Assembly: GCA_003255025.1 (NCBI GenBank)
Contig: QANY01013583.1
Span: 1,853,194-1,917,193, forward strand
Direction: 5' to 3'
Source of the DNA: Datisca glomerata
Lineage: Eukaryota; Streptophyta; Magnoliopsida; Cucurbitales; Datiscaceae
DNA length: 64,000 bases
Numbering within the stretch: the stretch's first letter is position 1; each line of letters begins with the position of its first letter. This document shows positions 46,979-60,635 of the stretch, one piece after another. The notes beneath the pieces are model-generated. The model was not told where the DNA came from and made no database searches. It saw nothing but the letters and a program-made list of their open reading frames with translations. A program made the position numbers and the translations under genes.

Positions 46979-47430
46979 ATTTTGATTGTTTTTCCATTCT
47001 GCTTGCTCGGTGCTGTTTCTGAATTTTGAACCAAAGTCTGAATTTTGATTATTTTCTTAGAATTTGGAATTGAAACCCCCTTCCCTGTCCCTCGGGTCTT
47101 CTTCTTCACTATGACCTCCAGCAAAAATTTGGAATTGAAACTGTAAAAGCCGATACTGTTTTAATTGAATTCCATTAGTTGATAAATGCATTTTGTTCTA
47201 GTTGAATCAGTTGATAGGTAAATTTTGTTCTGGTTGATTGTAGAAAATTTTGTGCTTCTCGTGACTTCTCTGAATTGAATTGGATTGTAGAAAATTAAAC
47301 TGATTTGGACTTGAATTGGACTTGATTAATTCTGTTCTGGTTGGAGTTAGACTTCTCAAAGTTTCTGTCAATTCAAATCATGTCCTGTTTATAGGTTTTG
47401 TTGATTCTATTTCAGATTTTCTGAATTATG

Positions 47431-48976
47431 ATTATCATGGTGAGGAAAAAAGATAAGTTTTGGGATTACGCTGAGTAGACAAATAATCGTTTCAAGTATA
47501 AATTTTGTGAGAGAGATTTTGCTGGAGAGATTTCTAGAGTAAAGTCTCATTTATCTGGAATTAGTGGTCGTGATATTGATATATGTAGTAAAGTACCGGA
47601 TGAGGTTCAAGCTGAAGTGTATTTTTTAATTAAAGATTCAAGTTCTAGTTCTAGTAAGAAAAGAAAAAATGATTCGGTTAATGAAAGTAATGAAGAATCG
47701 AACGCTTGCTCTTTGGGTCTATCTAATCAGACTCAAACCACAATCCCAAAATTCTCTACTAAGAAAGAGAGGAGCAATGTTGACAAAAAAATTGCTCAGT
47801 TTTTCATCATGAGCAACATAGCATTTAATGTTATTCAGTCCAAGTCATTTCTTGACATGAGTAAAGCTTTAGGTGATTTTGGTTGTGGTTATACTGCACC
47901 TAGTTATTCAACGCTTCGTACTAAGTTAATACCCGAGGCAATAACAGATGCTGAGACTTATGTCGCATGTGTAAAACAATCATGGAGTAGTACAAGTTGT
48001 ACTATTATGTCAGATTCTTGGACAGACATAAGAAGGCGGTCATGGGTTAATCTTATCGCTAGCTCACTGTTAGGTGCTGTTTTTTTAGATCGTTTGAATG
48101 TTCACAGGAGAGATTGACTGGTGAGTATCTTTATAACATTCTTTCTTCGGTCATCGATGAAATTGGCCCTGATCATGTTATGCAAATAATTACTGATAAT
48201 GCCTCAAATTATGAGTCTGCTGGTTGCATGCTGATGGAAAAATATCCTCGATTATACAGGACTAAATGTGCAGCTCATGGTATTAATTTGTTATTGAAAG
48301 ATCATTATAATCAAATTGAATGGGCAAAAAGTGTGATTGATGATGCGAAAAAAATAGTAGATTACATATATAAGCATCATATGGTATTGCAATTGATGAG
48401 GAAATATACAGATAATAGGGAGTTAAAATTTCCGTGTAAGACTAGATTTGCTTCGAACTTTTTGATGCTTCAATCGATAATTGATCGTGAAAACAATTTG
48501 AGAATTTTGGTTGCATCTTCTGAATGGAGGGGTTTGAATTTTACTAAGACTGCACATGCTAAGTTAGTGACTTCAATAATTCAGAATGAGTCTTTCTGGG
48601 TAGATGCAAAAGATTATGTGAATGTTGTCGAGCCTAATCAATTGCTTGTGAAAGAAATTGGAGTGCATGGGAAGCAGCCCAAACGAAAAAGAGAAATAGA
48701 TTGGCACCGACAATGTTGGATGATTTGGTGTACGTGAGAATGAACTCTTTGATGATGACAATGTATAAGGATCGTGAAGTGCTGGATATGACGCCTATTG
48801 ATCTTTCTAAGATCAATCCATTTGCGAAGAAGGATTTGAAGAAGAACCAGAATATGTTTTTGAAGAAAAACCATTTGCTTTAGATGACATGAGCTTATGC
48901 AACTGGTGTGAGCTGCTTCGTACCCCAAACGAATCTTGTTTTGATGAAACTTTACCACCCGACGATCCCATTATTT
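47431..48976 (+). pseudogene. Broken hAT transposase
   Basis: The frame from 47431 has a BED-type finger relic (KFWDYAE, stop, then YKFCERDFAGEISRVKSHL) with the first Cys of the finger lost. The main frames are 47617-48114 and 48114-48734. The first contains a DUF659-like block including SYSTLRTKLIPEAITDAE and SCTIMSDSWTDIRRRSWVNL. The second contains GPDHVMQIITDNASNYESAG and CAAHGINLLLKD, the RNase H-like catalytic fold of hAT enzymes. The two frames are shifted against each other. Near 48650 the sequence skips to the end of the hAT C-terminal dimerisation domain (KRNRLAPTMLDDLVYVRMN, in a further frame), so the centre of that domain is deleted. It is inactive. Confidence 0.85.
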
Positions 48977-49780
48977 GATAATTTTTATTAATTCAATTAG
49001 TTTTTAATTGAATATTTTGGATTAATGACTATATTTTATATGAATAGATACTATTAAGTGATCAATACATTTTGATTTATGAAAATGTTTAAGTAATTTG
49101 TAGAATGATATTTTTTGTCATATTCATAATATATTGTTACATTAATATTAAATTTTAAAGATGTATTTTTAGTACTGAATTTTTGAAAAAAAACGTATGA
49201 TACTAGTTTAAAACCCGTATCTGAATTTTTACGTATCACGTATTATTGACCAAATTAACTGAATATTTGACCGTTAAATTCTTAAATTATACATGCCGAA
49301 TAATACTCCGTATTTTTACCGTCCCCGAATTAACTAACTATAGGCAGAACTCATAACAAGAGGAGATACCGTTCCCTGGGCTACACTGCTACAAGTAACA
49401 TCTTACTAAATTGACCCCAATACATGTCATTTATTTAAATTAAACCTTAAATCAAGATTAACCAAAACATAAATCTGACAGATCTAGAGCTGTATTAAAA
49501 AATTAATTTTGAAGTTAGGATGTTAAATAAAAGCTGGATTCAACAGCATGTAGATTATGTTCCTTCTCCTTTTAAATTGTAAAATAGTGGGGAAAACAAT
49601 TAGGATTAAATAGAATAAAATAGAAAACGCACTCATTCTTAATAGTCTTTTTCAGTCTTGTTCGAAGCTAAATACAAGAACCGGCATTCAGAAGACTAGA
49701 GCCACTTCCTACACATCAACACGTTTGATCCATGACATAGTTGAGTTGAATAGAGTGCACTTTACAGACATTTCCTTGAG
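48977..49780. other. 3' flank of the hAT relic and of BRE
   Basis: AT-rich DNA. The right end of the hAT element may lie near 49320-49340 but no clear terminal repeat was found. The part near 49560-49780 is likely the 3' UTR of BRE on the minus strand. Confidence 0.35.
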
Positions 49781-49781
49781 C

Positions 49782-52700
49782 TTAGTGGAACTGCGCCTCA
49801 TTACAGTACCTCTTGAAGTTCAATGCCTCATCGGCCAAAAACTCGCTAGAAGTATTAACTCAATGTCAGCGAAATTTAGACGGAATTGGTTCCAGAACAC
49901 CAGAATATATTGAAATTATTCGAACTTACAAGATTCGCTCAGCCATTAGTGACGCTTCCCACCTTGGACTCCACGGATAGTCGGTAACGGGGGTTGACTT
50001 GATTGGTGCGCCTTGGGAGTTAACATGCTAAAAAATGAAATGAATAACCTTATTAATGAGAATTTGAGTGTTTCAAAAACATAAACAGCAGAAGAATTGA
50101 TATATTCAAATTAGCTGACTATACACTTTAATAGCAATATAAAAAGAATGTAGAGCAGTATCTATATTTAATAATGATAGTGCTCCAGGCAAATAAATAT
50201 TTGCCTTTTGAGACAATATGGCTTTTGTATTGCAGGCTGCAGCCACTGTCAAAGAGAACCCATATGCGACAATCAATGAGTTCAAATATACAACTCAGCC
50301 GGTGTAACGCGAATGTAATTTAAGTAGAGGCTCTGAACCAACCCTTCTTATTTAAGAGACATATTAGCTCCCACCATATAATTTGTAAAGCAAATTAGAG
50401 TTGACAAACTTCGTAGGAGTAGGCGTTCCCAAACAAAAAATTTGATGGGCAAAGGCAATATGATTAAATGATAAAAGAACATGAATATGGCAGCACAACC
50501 CATGTTTCTAGCAGAGTCAGTGAACGAAAGTGGATAAATTTTAAAATAGGAGGTTTGGATGGGGAAAACTAAAATATATATACCTGACAACTTTGAAGCA
50601 TTAAAACTGGCTGTTGCTTCGGAAAGTGAGTTGAAATGTAAAAATGTACCTACAACAAGAAAATAGTCACATGCCAGTAGTAACAGAAGTGATTCAATAA
50701 TATAAAGAGTGAGATCGAATGGATATATTGGAAATAATACTTCACGTAACAGGCTAATATATCCTATTTACAGCTCCTTCCCTAAAAATAATCATTTGGC
50801 CCTTTCACCTTGAAAGTTTTATTTTCCTACTCCTCCCCGTGCATCATCAACGTGCTCCAAATGAGTAGGAAGACTTGGGATAGGACGACAGTTGAGAGCT
50901 AGTTAAACAATAAAATGATCCAATATAGTGTCTTAAATGTTCAGTAGTTTACTAACATTCCCTCCAAGAAGGCTCTGCAAAGAGATATCACAGAGAATGT
51001 GGGCCACTAATCTGGAAGTCTTAGAGCTAAGGCAATATTTGATTATCATTCACCGTGAGCTTTCAGCTCACCTAATAAGTTGATTCACCTGATGAAAGAT
51101 AAAATTCTTATCTTTTCATATAGACCTTCCAACTATTAGACAGGCTGGCTAAAATTATAATTTAAGAAATCCGAAGTTTTTATTGTGGATAAGGGCTAAT
51201 GAGTAATAATACCTACCGAAACCGGCCATAAGGACAAAACAATTAATTGTAGAAACATTTGTTTAAGCCATTAACAGGAATATGTACCCTCTTCAGCCCT
51301 GAGGCTGGTACAGATATATAACAGTGAGGGACTAATTCATACCAGGAATGTAAAGACTCCAGAGGCAGCCAAAACCGTGACTCTTCGACAGAACACCTGG
51401 TGCAAAGAAAAAATCGAGTAGTTTTGACAGCTGAAACAAGTGTTGCATATGCAATAATGAGACATAACCATACCGGTTCAGCTTCTAAAGGCATTCCAAA
51501 TACAGTAGCTAATGCTTCAATAAAGCGTCTTCTAACATCTATCAACGTAACAGCCTCCAATACCTTTAAAACAAAAGATAAGAATATCATAATTCTATCT
51601 CAAGGAAACTTCCTTACTGGTGCGCAATACGTTAACTCAGACGTCATAACCAGGTGAATGACATTTATCCGACCTGTTTCTCAAGTGTTTCTTCTAGATG
51701 AGGAAGATATTCAGCCATGCACCTACACAGAAAATAACTAAGATGAAATAAAAACATGTTCTAAGAACTTGATGCCCGAATCAGTAGAAGTTAGAGCAAT
51801 CATAATGATAAGATAACCTACATGCCATCCAACCATGAAGGAAGTTTGACATCTTCAACGGAGAATAAAGCCTTCAACTCAACAGTAGATAATAATTTTA
51901 GACGAGGTGCTGAAGGAGTAGATGCATACTTTCTCCCAACAGGATACACAACCTACAACCCATCACATTCGATAATTCCAAATTATGAAATGATTAAAGC
52001 AATTTAAAGGAGAAAAAAAAAACTAAAAAGAACAAAGAAAGCAACCTGCAAATATATCTTTTGTGGATACTTCCATGGGCATCCAGGTACCATCTTATTG
52101 ATGTTCATGTCCATCAATGGCACCGCAAATTTGACCTCTTCTGGCTACGCTAATATTCATAGGCACAGAAACCTCAATTTTCAGAAAGCTACAAAGAGAA
52201 ACCCTATAGATCAGCTTTACGAAGTAGCAATTTTTTTATTCTGAATAATACCTTATCAAGGCCTGAGCTTATGTGCATTTCAATTCCCTGCAGCACCAAG
52301 AATGTGAGTTCATCTTATCATCTAAGATGCCTACTCAGAAACAGAATATTCTTCTGAACTACAGGGTGACCAAGCCAGTCACCAACAAAATTGCTAACTC
52401 CAGTCCCACAAAGATAAAAATAAAATATGTATAGAGAGGTTTTTTACTTCAATATTTTTTCATGCATTAATGTAGTTCAGCATTGAATAAGCCCAGTACC
52501 AAAGAATGACAGAAACACTGTTTTCAGTGTGAATGCTTACCAATGTGGGTTACAAACATCCGGAAATGGATATTTAATTCTCTTTCAACTTTTCAAACTA
52601 GAAGGTATATTAATAAAATTCAACTTGGATGCAGGCGATTACTTCCTGAATAATCATTCAATTCAAAAGCCATGCATAAAGCTAATTAGGGAAATGTACC

Positions 52701-53766
52701 AACGGTTAATTATATTAACCCACTTATAGCTAACTTAAATATTAACCCATTTATTGTAGAAATAAAACCAATTAAAAACATATCTAGTCCCACTAGCACC
52801 CTAATTTCACAATGTGGATAATACACGTTACCTCCCTAGATAGCATGGTGCTGATTTCGAACCTCAACCTATCATCATCTACTTCTTCTACACGCTTCCT
52901 TTGGTAGGACGTATATTGATCCCTGTAAACAACAGTATTATATTTACTTCATAACAATAACACACCCAAAGGAGCTCCAAATTAACTTTTACATCATTGA
53001 AGGAACGCCCTAACCTCAGTTCTTGAATGAGACTCATTAGCCGTGTCGGGTCTTTGCTGTTCCACTCACGCAAACTGTTCCTGGGTGTCTTAGTATCTCC
53101 CTCTCCATCAATACTCCTGGCGGAAAATGGATGAAAACTTTCATCTTCGGAACCGAATACAACATCTGGTGCGGACAATGGAGTCTCTACATTGAATATA
53201 ACATCCCCTATAAAAATTGAAATAATTGAATAATCAGCTAATTTAACAATACCGGTCTCCATAGACAAAAATTTAACAAAGAAAGAACAATTTCATTTAT
53301 CTTACACTTCACGAATTCAAGACAGTAGGGTATGACTAAAGTAAATCTATCGACGACCCCAGGGTAGTGTTTGCTGCCAGACCACATATGGTCAACCTGA
53401 GAATAAAAAAAATCAAGTCTTCCACCGAACCATACAATAACCCTAATTTGGTCAGTGCCGGTAGAATGATAGTGATTAGATTTCTAATTGCTTTCAGAAA
53501 AAATATAGAAAAGAAGAAAGAAAACTTCCAATATCAGCCGGCATAGAACGAAAAAACTGATCGAACTTAGATATAAAATCACTTCAGAAATCAAAGTCTG
53601 AAAAATCTACAAATCCAAGTCATAGATTCCATTACTTTCCGCATTTACCCGGAAACCAATAAGAAACATTGGACTTTGTCGAACTTACCTTTACGGTAAG
53701 AGGAAAGTGGCTGATGAGGTAATTGAGCTGAGCAGCTACAAGAGGAGGGACATTTTCAGAAGACAT
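49782..53766 (-). CDS. BRE: BRE/BRCC45 homologue (BABAM2), scaffold of BRCC36 deubiquitinase complexes
   Basis: Thirteen exons join in one frame with GT-AG introns: 53689-53766, 53306-53396, 53015-53207, 52832-52922, 52252-52287, 52046-52144, 51822-51952, 51674-51722, 51474-51563, 51343-51396, 50584-50649, 49930-50027 and 49782-49845. This gives 1140 nt and 379 residues, close to known BRE proteins. It begins MSSENVPPLVAAQLNYLISH. Recognised blocks are WSGSKHYPGVVDRFTLVIPY, WDVIFNVETPLSAPDVVFG, MVPGCPWKYPQKIYLQ and the ending YCNEAQFH. BRE proteins have two UEV-like ubiquitin-fold domains that bind and stabilise the K63-specific deubiquitinase BRCC36 with partners; in plants they act in homologous recombination repair. 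The gene is intact by splicing. Confidence 0.93.
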
Positions 53767-53889
53767 GGCCACTCACTGAGAAAGCTTCGTTGATTAACGC
53801 GGGCAACCTATCTTTCAGTCCTGCTCCTGTCTCAGCTCAAGCAACTAACTGAAAACGGGCAACCGATGAGCACGAAACTTGGAAACGAG

Positions 53890-55408
53890 ACACCGAGTTT
53901 AGAATAATTAAATTACGACGTTATTTAACAATTAAATTACGAACTTATTTTGTTATATATGATAATTTATTATGTGATTAGTGATAGTTAAGATTATTAT
54001 ATTTAATATAGATTAATTTTTATTATAAATTTATGTAGATAACGAGATTGTACTTAAATACTCTTTTGATTACATTACCTAAAAAATATTTTGATCTGTA
54101 TTTTTTAACATTCATTTTTTAATAAATTAATAATGTTAGATTAAATTAAAAAAAATATTTTTAATCAAATTAATAAAAGAAGAGATATAATAAAAAAATC
54201 TCACGTAATATTTTTTTAAACTTTTTNTGAGAGAGAAAGTGTGGAAAATAATATTTCAATGAGGGTAGGAATATAATTTTGTTTGATATTTACAATGGTA
54301 TTGTAATCTAAGACTGCTATAATTTTGTTATGTAATTCAATTACCTCAAAATATTACAAATTAGGATTGCAGTCTTATTTAAGAATTATTCTAAACAAAC
54401 ACCGTAATTCAACTACAAAAAGATTATAATAGGATTACAGAATAAGATAGTGCGAAACAAACGGGGCCTTAGGGTCGTTTGCTTCACATAATCTAAAATA
54501 ATTATCGTAATTCAATAATGTGCAATTCAATTACTTGTAAAATATGATTGCCATGTTTGGTTATGCATGATGCTCTATTATGTGATGAGTGATAATTAAT
54601 GATTGCTATGTTTGCAAAATATGTTAATTTTTATTGTAAATTTATGTAATTAACAAGAAGTTACTAAAATGTCCTTTTACTTATATATTATCTAACAAAA
54701 TATTTTGACGTTCAATTTTAACATTAATTTTTTTAATTAATTTTAATTAATATTTAAATAAATTAATAATGTTAAACTAAATTTACAAAATATTTTTAAT
54801 CAAATTGATAAAATAAGAGGTATGATAGAAAAATATTTTCATGTGAAATTTTTAACATTAATTTTAATTATTTTTTATTAATATTTAAATAAATAGACTA
54901 AAGTTTACTAAATTTAATTATAACTAAATTCATAAAATGATTTTTTTATTAATATTTTTATTAAAAATAAATAAAATGAATTTTAATTAAATAAGTTAAT
55001 AATGATGGACTAAATTTAAAAAATATATATATATAATTAAATTAATAAAACAAGAGATATAATAAAAAATATTTTTCACGTGAAATTTTAACATTAATTT
55101 TAATTATTTTTATTAATATTTAAATAAATTAATAATAATAAACTAAACATTAACAAAGTGAAGTTTAATTAAATTAATAAAATGAGAGAGAATGTGTGAG
55201 AATAAATATTTCAATTAGTGTAGGAAAGTAATTTTGTTTGATATTAAAATTGTAGTGGTATTGTAAATTAGGATTGTTTCTATTTTATTATATAATTTAA
55301 TTGTCTCAAATGATTGCAAATTAGGATTGCAGACTTATTTAATGATTACTCCAAAGAAACATCATAATTCAATTATAAAATATCATAGCACGAAACAAGC
55401 GGGGCCTT
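53890..55408. mobile_element. Two tandem copies of an AT-rich element, probably MITEs
   Basis: The segments ending at 54470 and 55408 share their order of landmarks: ATTATGTGAT(T/G)AGTGATA, ATTAATTTTTATT(A/G)TAAATTTATGTA, TAATTTTGTTTGATATT, ATTAGGATTGCAG(T/A)CTTATTTAA and the end CGAAACAA(A/G)CGGGGCCTT. The second copy is complete (54471-55408) and starts AGGGTCGTTTGCTTCAC, loosely complementary to its end. The first is truncated at the left, near the promoter of BRE. No coding sequence. Confidence 0.6.
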
Positions 55409-55900
55409 GGATCAATTAATGGATGAAAGTTTTGACTTACCAAGTGATATATCAATCATTCATGAGTTTTTGTCTAAATTAAACCCCAAATGGCTAAAAT
55501 ACACTCTCTCACTCATTTTGGTAGAATTATAGTTATGTTCAACCATCCACAAAATTTTTCTCCGTTCTTTCCCTTTTATACATTTCTTACACAACATCAA
55601 ATCAAATGTCAATTTATTTTTCTTCAATACTCAACATTCATAACATTCCCCTCATACCCTCATTTATCTTTCTATGTTAGTCATCTTTTCACCTTCTTCT
55701 TCCATTCTTTCAACGAGAGTCTTCGTCCTTTCTTCGCCTCCATCTTCCCGTTGTAAGATAAGTTTATTTACTTGTCGAGAAGTTCTTCATCTTTAAGAAA
55801 AGATTGCAGGTACATAAGTTACTGACTTTTATAAGAAGTTTTTTAGGTTTTTTACATTACTGAGTTTTAAAAGATGTTTTCCTGGGTTTTTTGTGTTACA
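55409..55900. other. Spacer, no gene recognised
   Basis: A frame of 88 codons at 55490-55753 shows no domain. At about 55810-55900 a 45-50 bp phrase with TTACTGA(C/G)TTTTA(T/A)AAGA is repeated. Nothing else is supported. Confidence 0.35.
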
Positions 55901-55909
55901 GAGTTATTC

Positions 55910-58740
55910 TACAACAACATGCGTATGCTGAAGACGATGCCTACAAGGTTGTCGTGAAGCTATCCTTCAAGATGACTTCAAGATGGACTTGTACCCATCT
56001 TGTAGTCTAAGGGTGTAAGTGAAAACGTAAAAACCAAAAAAATCGACCGAACCGAACCACAGTAGTTCGTTGGTTGGGAGATTACAGATGGTTCGGTTCG
56101 GTTTGTAAATAAGTAAAGCATACAAGGTCAGTTCGGTTTAGGGTTTCTATCGTGAAACCACACCGAACTACACTATACATATATAAAGAAGTTTTATACA
56201 AACCTTGGTCGCTCATACTCTTTTAGTTCGCCCCTCTTTCTCACTCTCTCAGTTCCCCCCACCCCCACCCCCANTCACGCTTCACAAACTTCATTTTCGC
56301 CCTCCCTTTATGTCAACAGTCACTCACTACCTTTTGCCTCATCTGAAACATTATCACCGCTGAGCTATGTTGCTGGATCTCCTTGTTCTATCTCGCTTAG
56401 CTATGAACATTTGGCATTCATCCCTATCTGAGACCTAGTTTTCTAAGTTCAAAGTTTTGTTAGATTTTTTAATACTCTATTTTGTTCCATATCAAAGTTT
56501 AGGGTTTAGTTTTAGATTTGAAATGTCTAAATACTTGTGATTTGTATGTGTAGAGACATAATTTCTTCTCTATTTTTAAAAGAGTTTGCATTTTCTAGTT
56601 GTTTTTGCGTGTAGGAATGGAGATTCTCTTTTGTTTGTTATAGATTTGGCACTTTTTTGGTAATTTATGTATGTGTAAATGGAGTTTCTTCTATTTTCTG
56701 TAAGATTTTGGCATTTTCTAGTTTTCTTACATGGATTGATTCCAGGTGCTTATCTTTTTTATTGTTGCTTCGATACGTTATGTATCCTTATTGCGTAAAT
56801 TTTCTTCGTTGGTTTATATCGGTGCGGCCCGATTTTTCTTGATTTTTTTCTCAATTCAGTGTGGTTCATGTGCACAAGCTGGTTCAATTTGATTTCACTT
56901 AATGAAAATCGCACCTGCAGTTCAATTCTGTAAAACCTCTAAACCATACCGAACTGAACTGATTACACTTCTATTGTAGTTTATAAGGATATAGCTTCAT
57001 GATTATCTTGAAGATCATCGTGTATACTTCACGATAATCTTGAACTCATCTTATAGTTGATCGTGTATACATCACAAAAATCTTGAATCCATCTTGTGGT
57101 TGATTGTGTATACTTCACAATAATCTTAAAGTCATCTTGTAGTTTACCTTGTAGACTTCAAGATGGATATAAGATCATCTTGAATAGTATCTTGTATACT
57201 TCACGAAGGCTTCAAGATGAATTCAAGATGATCGTGTAATATTCCATAAGGCTTCAATATCATCATGAAGCCTTATTGTACACCACAAGATGGCTTCAAG
57301 AACTTCTTGTACGCTTCAATATCATGTTCAAATCTTCATGCAGTCTTTTAGAAGGTTTTATGTACATATTTTTTTAATTTAAATAGTACTGACTTACTTC
57401 ATTGACGTATGATACAGATATATCTGAAGTTTAAATTTTTATAATTCATGATGGAGATTGAGTGAGAATGGGTACATCCTAGTCTTTTAGTGGAGAGAAT
57501 ACCAAACTTTTAGAGATATCATTGAATTGTACTTACCAAGATTGATTCAACATGATCTTGAAGCGGTATTGAAATCTATAATACGACTTCAAGATGTTCT
57601 TGAAGTCTTCTTGTAGGTTATAAGATGGGTATAAGATGTTCTTTTAGCCAACAAGACGTATATAAGATGTTATTGAATCATTCTTGTAGTCTACAACACG
57701 AGTATAATATATCCATATAATCATTGTATAATTTACAAGACGGTTACAACATGTTATTGTAATCATATTGTAGTGTACAAAGTGGGTACAAGATGTCATT
57801 GTAATCATCTTGTAGTTTTCAAGACGGGTACATGATATTGTTGAAGCCATCTTTTGGTCTACAAGATGGGTACAAGATGTTTTTGAAGCCTTCTTGTAGC
57901 CAACAAGACGAGTACAAGATGTTATTGAATCCTTATTGTAGTCTGCAAGACGGGTATAAAATGTCCTTATAATCATCTTGTAGTCTATAAGACGGCTTCA
58001 AGATCATCATGTACTCATGAGTATAAGAGGAATATGAAGATGTTACTGAGGAGAATAAAAGACATTAATTACATACGGGTTAAAGTTGGCAGATATAACT
58101 CAAAAGCAAGTTCCAGAATTTTGCCGAAGAATCACAATTGAATTATTTATCCATGGATGTGTAAAAACTTAATTTTGGGATATACTTGGTTATCTTTTGT
58201 ACTTGGGTTTTTTATACTATATGATATTGAGTGCCCAAACTGGTCAAACCACTGCCACGTAAATATAATTTGAACTTATGTATTTTTAAATATAAATATT
58301 GAAATGGACTTGTAGTCATTTTAAATTTAAATATAAATAAATATGGACTTACAATATATTGAGGGATTAAAGATCATCTGATAGCTTTCAAGATGTCCAT
58401 GAAGTCATCATGAATCCACATGATGACAATAAAGTCATCATGAAGTCTTTTTGAAGGTTTCATGAAGTATATAAGATACCCACGAAGTCATCTTGTAGAT
58501 TTATTGTAAGCTTTAAGAAGATTGCACGATGACCATGAAGTCATCTTGTAACCTTCATGTAGTATTCAAGAAGACTATACGATGACCCTGAAGTCATCAT
58601 GGACTCACACGACCATGAAGTATGCACGATCAATTATAGGATGGCTTCAAGATTATCGTGAAGTATACACGATCAATTACAAGATGGCTTCAAGATTATC
58701 GTGAAGTATACACGATCAACTACAAGATGATCGTGAAGCA
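55910..58740. repeat. Minisatellite region with CATCTTGTAGTCTACAAGA(C/T)GGGTACAAGATG words
   Basis: Related phrases of CTTCAAGATG and CATCTTGTAG type fill this region outside the inserted element. The most regular part is 57640-57990, where the period is 42 bp. Since 42 is divisible by three, the minus strand stays open (57644-57976) and encodes 14-residue repeats of the type TSCTRLVDYKMIS. Near 58630-58730 another unit of about 48 bp (GGCTTCAAGATTATCGTGAA plus GTATACACGATCAA) is repeated. I regard this as satellite DNA and not a gene. Confidence 0.75.
56010..56975. mobile_element. hAT-type non-autonomous element in the minisatellite
   Basis: The element starts AGGGTGTAAGTG and ends TTACACTTCTA-like, an imperfect terminal inverted repeat. 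Both ends carry AACCGAACC / GGTTCGGTT subterminal words. The flanks GTAGTCTA (56002-56009) and GTAGTTTA (56976-56983) are an 8-bp near-duplication as expected for hAT. Internal sequence is non-coding with a leader-like CT-rich part near 56230-56290, similar in plan to the element at 45174. Confidence 0.65.
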
Positions 58741-60618
58741 TGTTGGAATTGTGTCCATAAAGTATGATGCAATAACTATTTATAACTATTTAGTTATTTA
58801 TCTTATATTTATGTAATATTGAATTTTATGAATCAATGAAAGATTTTCTTTAATTAAAGCGTGTTTATAATTTACTTAAGTCATGAAACTATTATCAACG
58901 TAAGAAGAGAAAAGACAGAAGGGTTTTCTAGACAAACGCTTCAGAAATAGTTTAGAATATTATTCGTGGTCTAAGAATCGACTGAGAAATCGAGTCTGGT
59001 TATGACTGTTAGGTTGAACTAAAGGATGCCGGTCTTGGGGCATGGACGTGGAGACTCTAATGGTTGACCTAGACACATTATGAAACATATTGAATAGACC
59101 AGTAACAAATAGCATGGAGCAAAGTCATTTATCTATCCCCAAAACTAATTGTAACACCTCGAAGGTATTTTCGTGATTACCTTAACCATGAGGTGAATAT
59201 GAAACTTGACTTAGTTACTCGTAGTCTTTGATACATCCAAGTAGTGAGTTTGAATCGCCGGACAATAATTCGGCTGTTGAGATCGTGATTCAATTAAGTT
59301 GGAGTTACGTGATTCATATATATGAAATTCGTGGTGAGATTGTAAAATGTAACAATATCATCTTGTGCTTTATTGATGTGTGTGTTAATAAATAAGTCTG
59401 GCCATGTACTCGATGAAATGAATCATTGAATAAGACATTGTGAATTGTGCGAGATAATTCATTGTTATGATTTTCTTATTCATAGTCAATAAATGAGATA
59501 AATAAATAATAAATATATGAGTAAAATGATAATTTTATATCTCACTCTTGTTACTGATATTCACGAAGGGTAACATAGCAAAATATTATGTGGGACATGA
59601 AAAAAAAAGTGTTCATTTGCACCAACAGAAAATGCAACGCGCATGAATTGAGAGTTGATTCGACTCGGACCTATAGTGGAGTCGTACGATGTCAGGGTTA
59701 AATAAACCAGAAATTTATGGAGATAAATTCACCGAGTATTTGAATCCTATAACTTTATTTATATGGGTACATTTGGTCTCGGGAATAGCTCATAAGGACA
59801 TGACTGAAAAACAACACCAATTGGACCAGAAATGTGTTTTGGACCGATGTACACTTTCCGAACTCATATGTGATGGGTGTCGTCGCTTAATTAGTGAAGA
59901 GCAGAATTAATGTTCAAATGAACTAATTTGCTATTTTTCTAATTATTTGATAATTAGTAAATAAAAGAAATTACTTAATTAATTGATGGAGATCAATTTT
60001 ATTTATCAATTTGGATTGATGAATTTGAACAAATACAGGCTCTAGGGAGATGTAAAAAAATTGTAGAGAGAACATAAAGAGAGGAGAATTTCATAAATTT
60101 ACAATATATGGATATATGTTTAAATTTCATACTTATTATATCAATGATGAAAATAGGGTTGTAACCCTAACACTGATCACAGTGTGTGATTACACATAAC
60201 AAATAAAATAGTTTCTCTCTCCCCTCCCTGATGCCGTCAAAATCTAGAGGAAGAAAAGAGAAATTATTTTCTTTCTTTCTTTGTTGTTTTGAGTTCCCAC
60301 ACTCAATTCCTGACGACATCTTATTGAGATATACTTCTGAATCCTATGAGTAGTTTTGATACGGAGATTGATTCAAATTCTACGAAGAACGAAGAATGCA
60401 AGACAATCAATAAGATTCCACCAAGTAAGATCTTTTCCGATACAAGAAATGTATAATATTATTTTTAACTCTTCTAAATACGTCAATCTAAATATGCACG
60501 ATCATAAAATGCTTTATATTTAATATAATTAAAAGGTTAATGTGAAACTTTTTAATTTTTTGGCCACAAACTGTTTGTGGTTCATAGTTTTTTCCTCAAA
60601 TTTTCAAAACTCGATCCA
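58741..60618 (+). mobile_element. 5' LTR of a Ty1/copia element
   Basis: The segment starts TGTTGGAATTGTGTCC, a familiar start of plant copia LTRs, and ends near CCA just before a primer-binding site. The length of about 1.88 kb is long but within range. An open frame at 59689-59907 has no domain and is not called. No right LTR is within the window. The left border is exactly at the end of the minisatellite. Confidence 0.7.
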
Positions 60619-60623
60619 AAATT

Positions 60624-60635
60624 TAGCATTAGAGC
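60624..60635 (+). other. Degenerate tRNA-Met primer-binding site of the copia element
   Basis: TAGCATTAGAGC followed by TTTGGG resembles the usual TGGTATCAGAGC with three changes. Its place, a few bases after the LTR end, supports the call. Confidence 0.55.

Noticed and set aside
59689..59910. 73-codon frame in the copia LTR
   Set aside because: It lies inside the LTR, has no domain and is not in a transcribed coding position.
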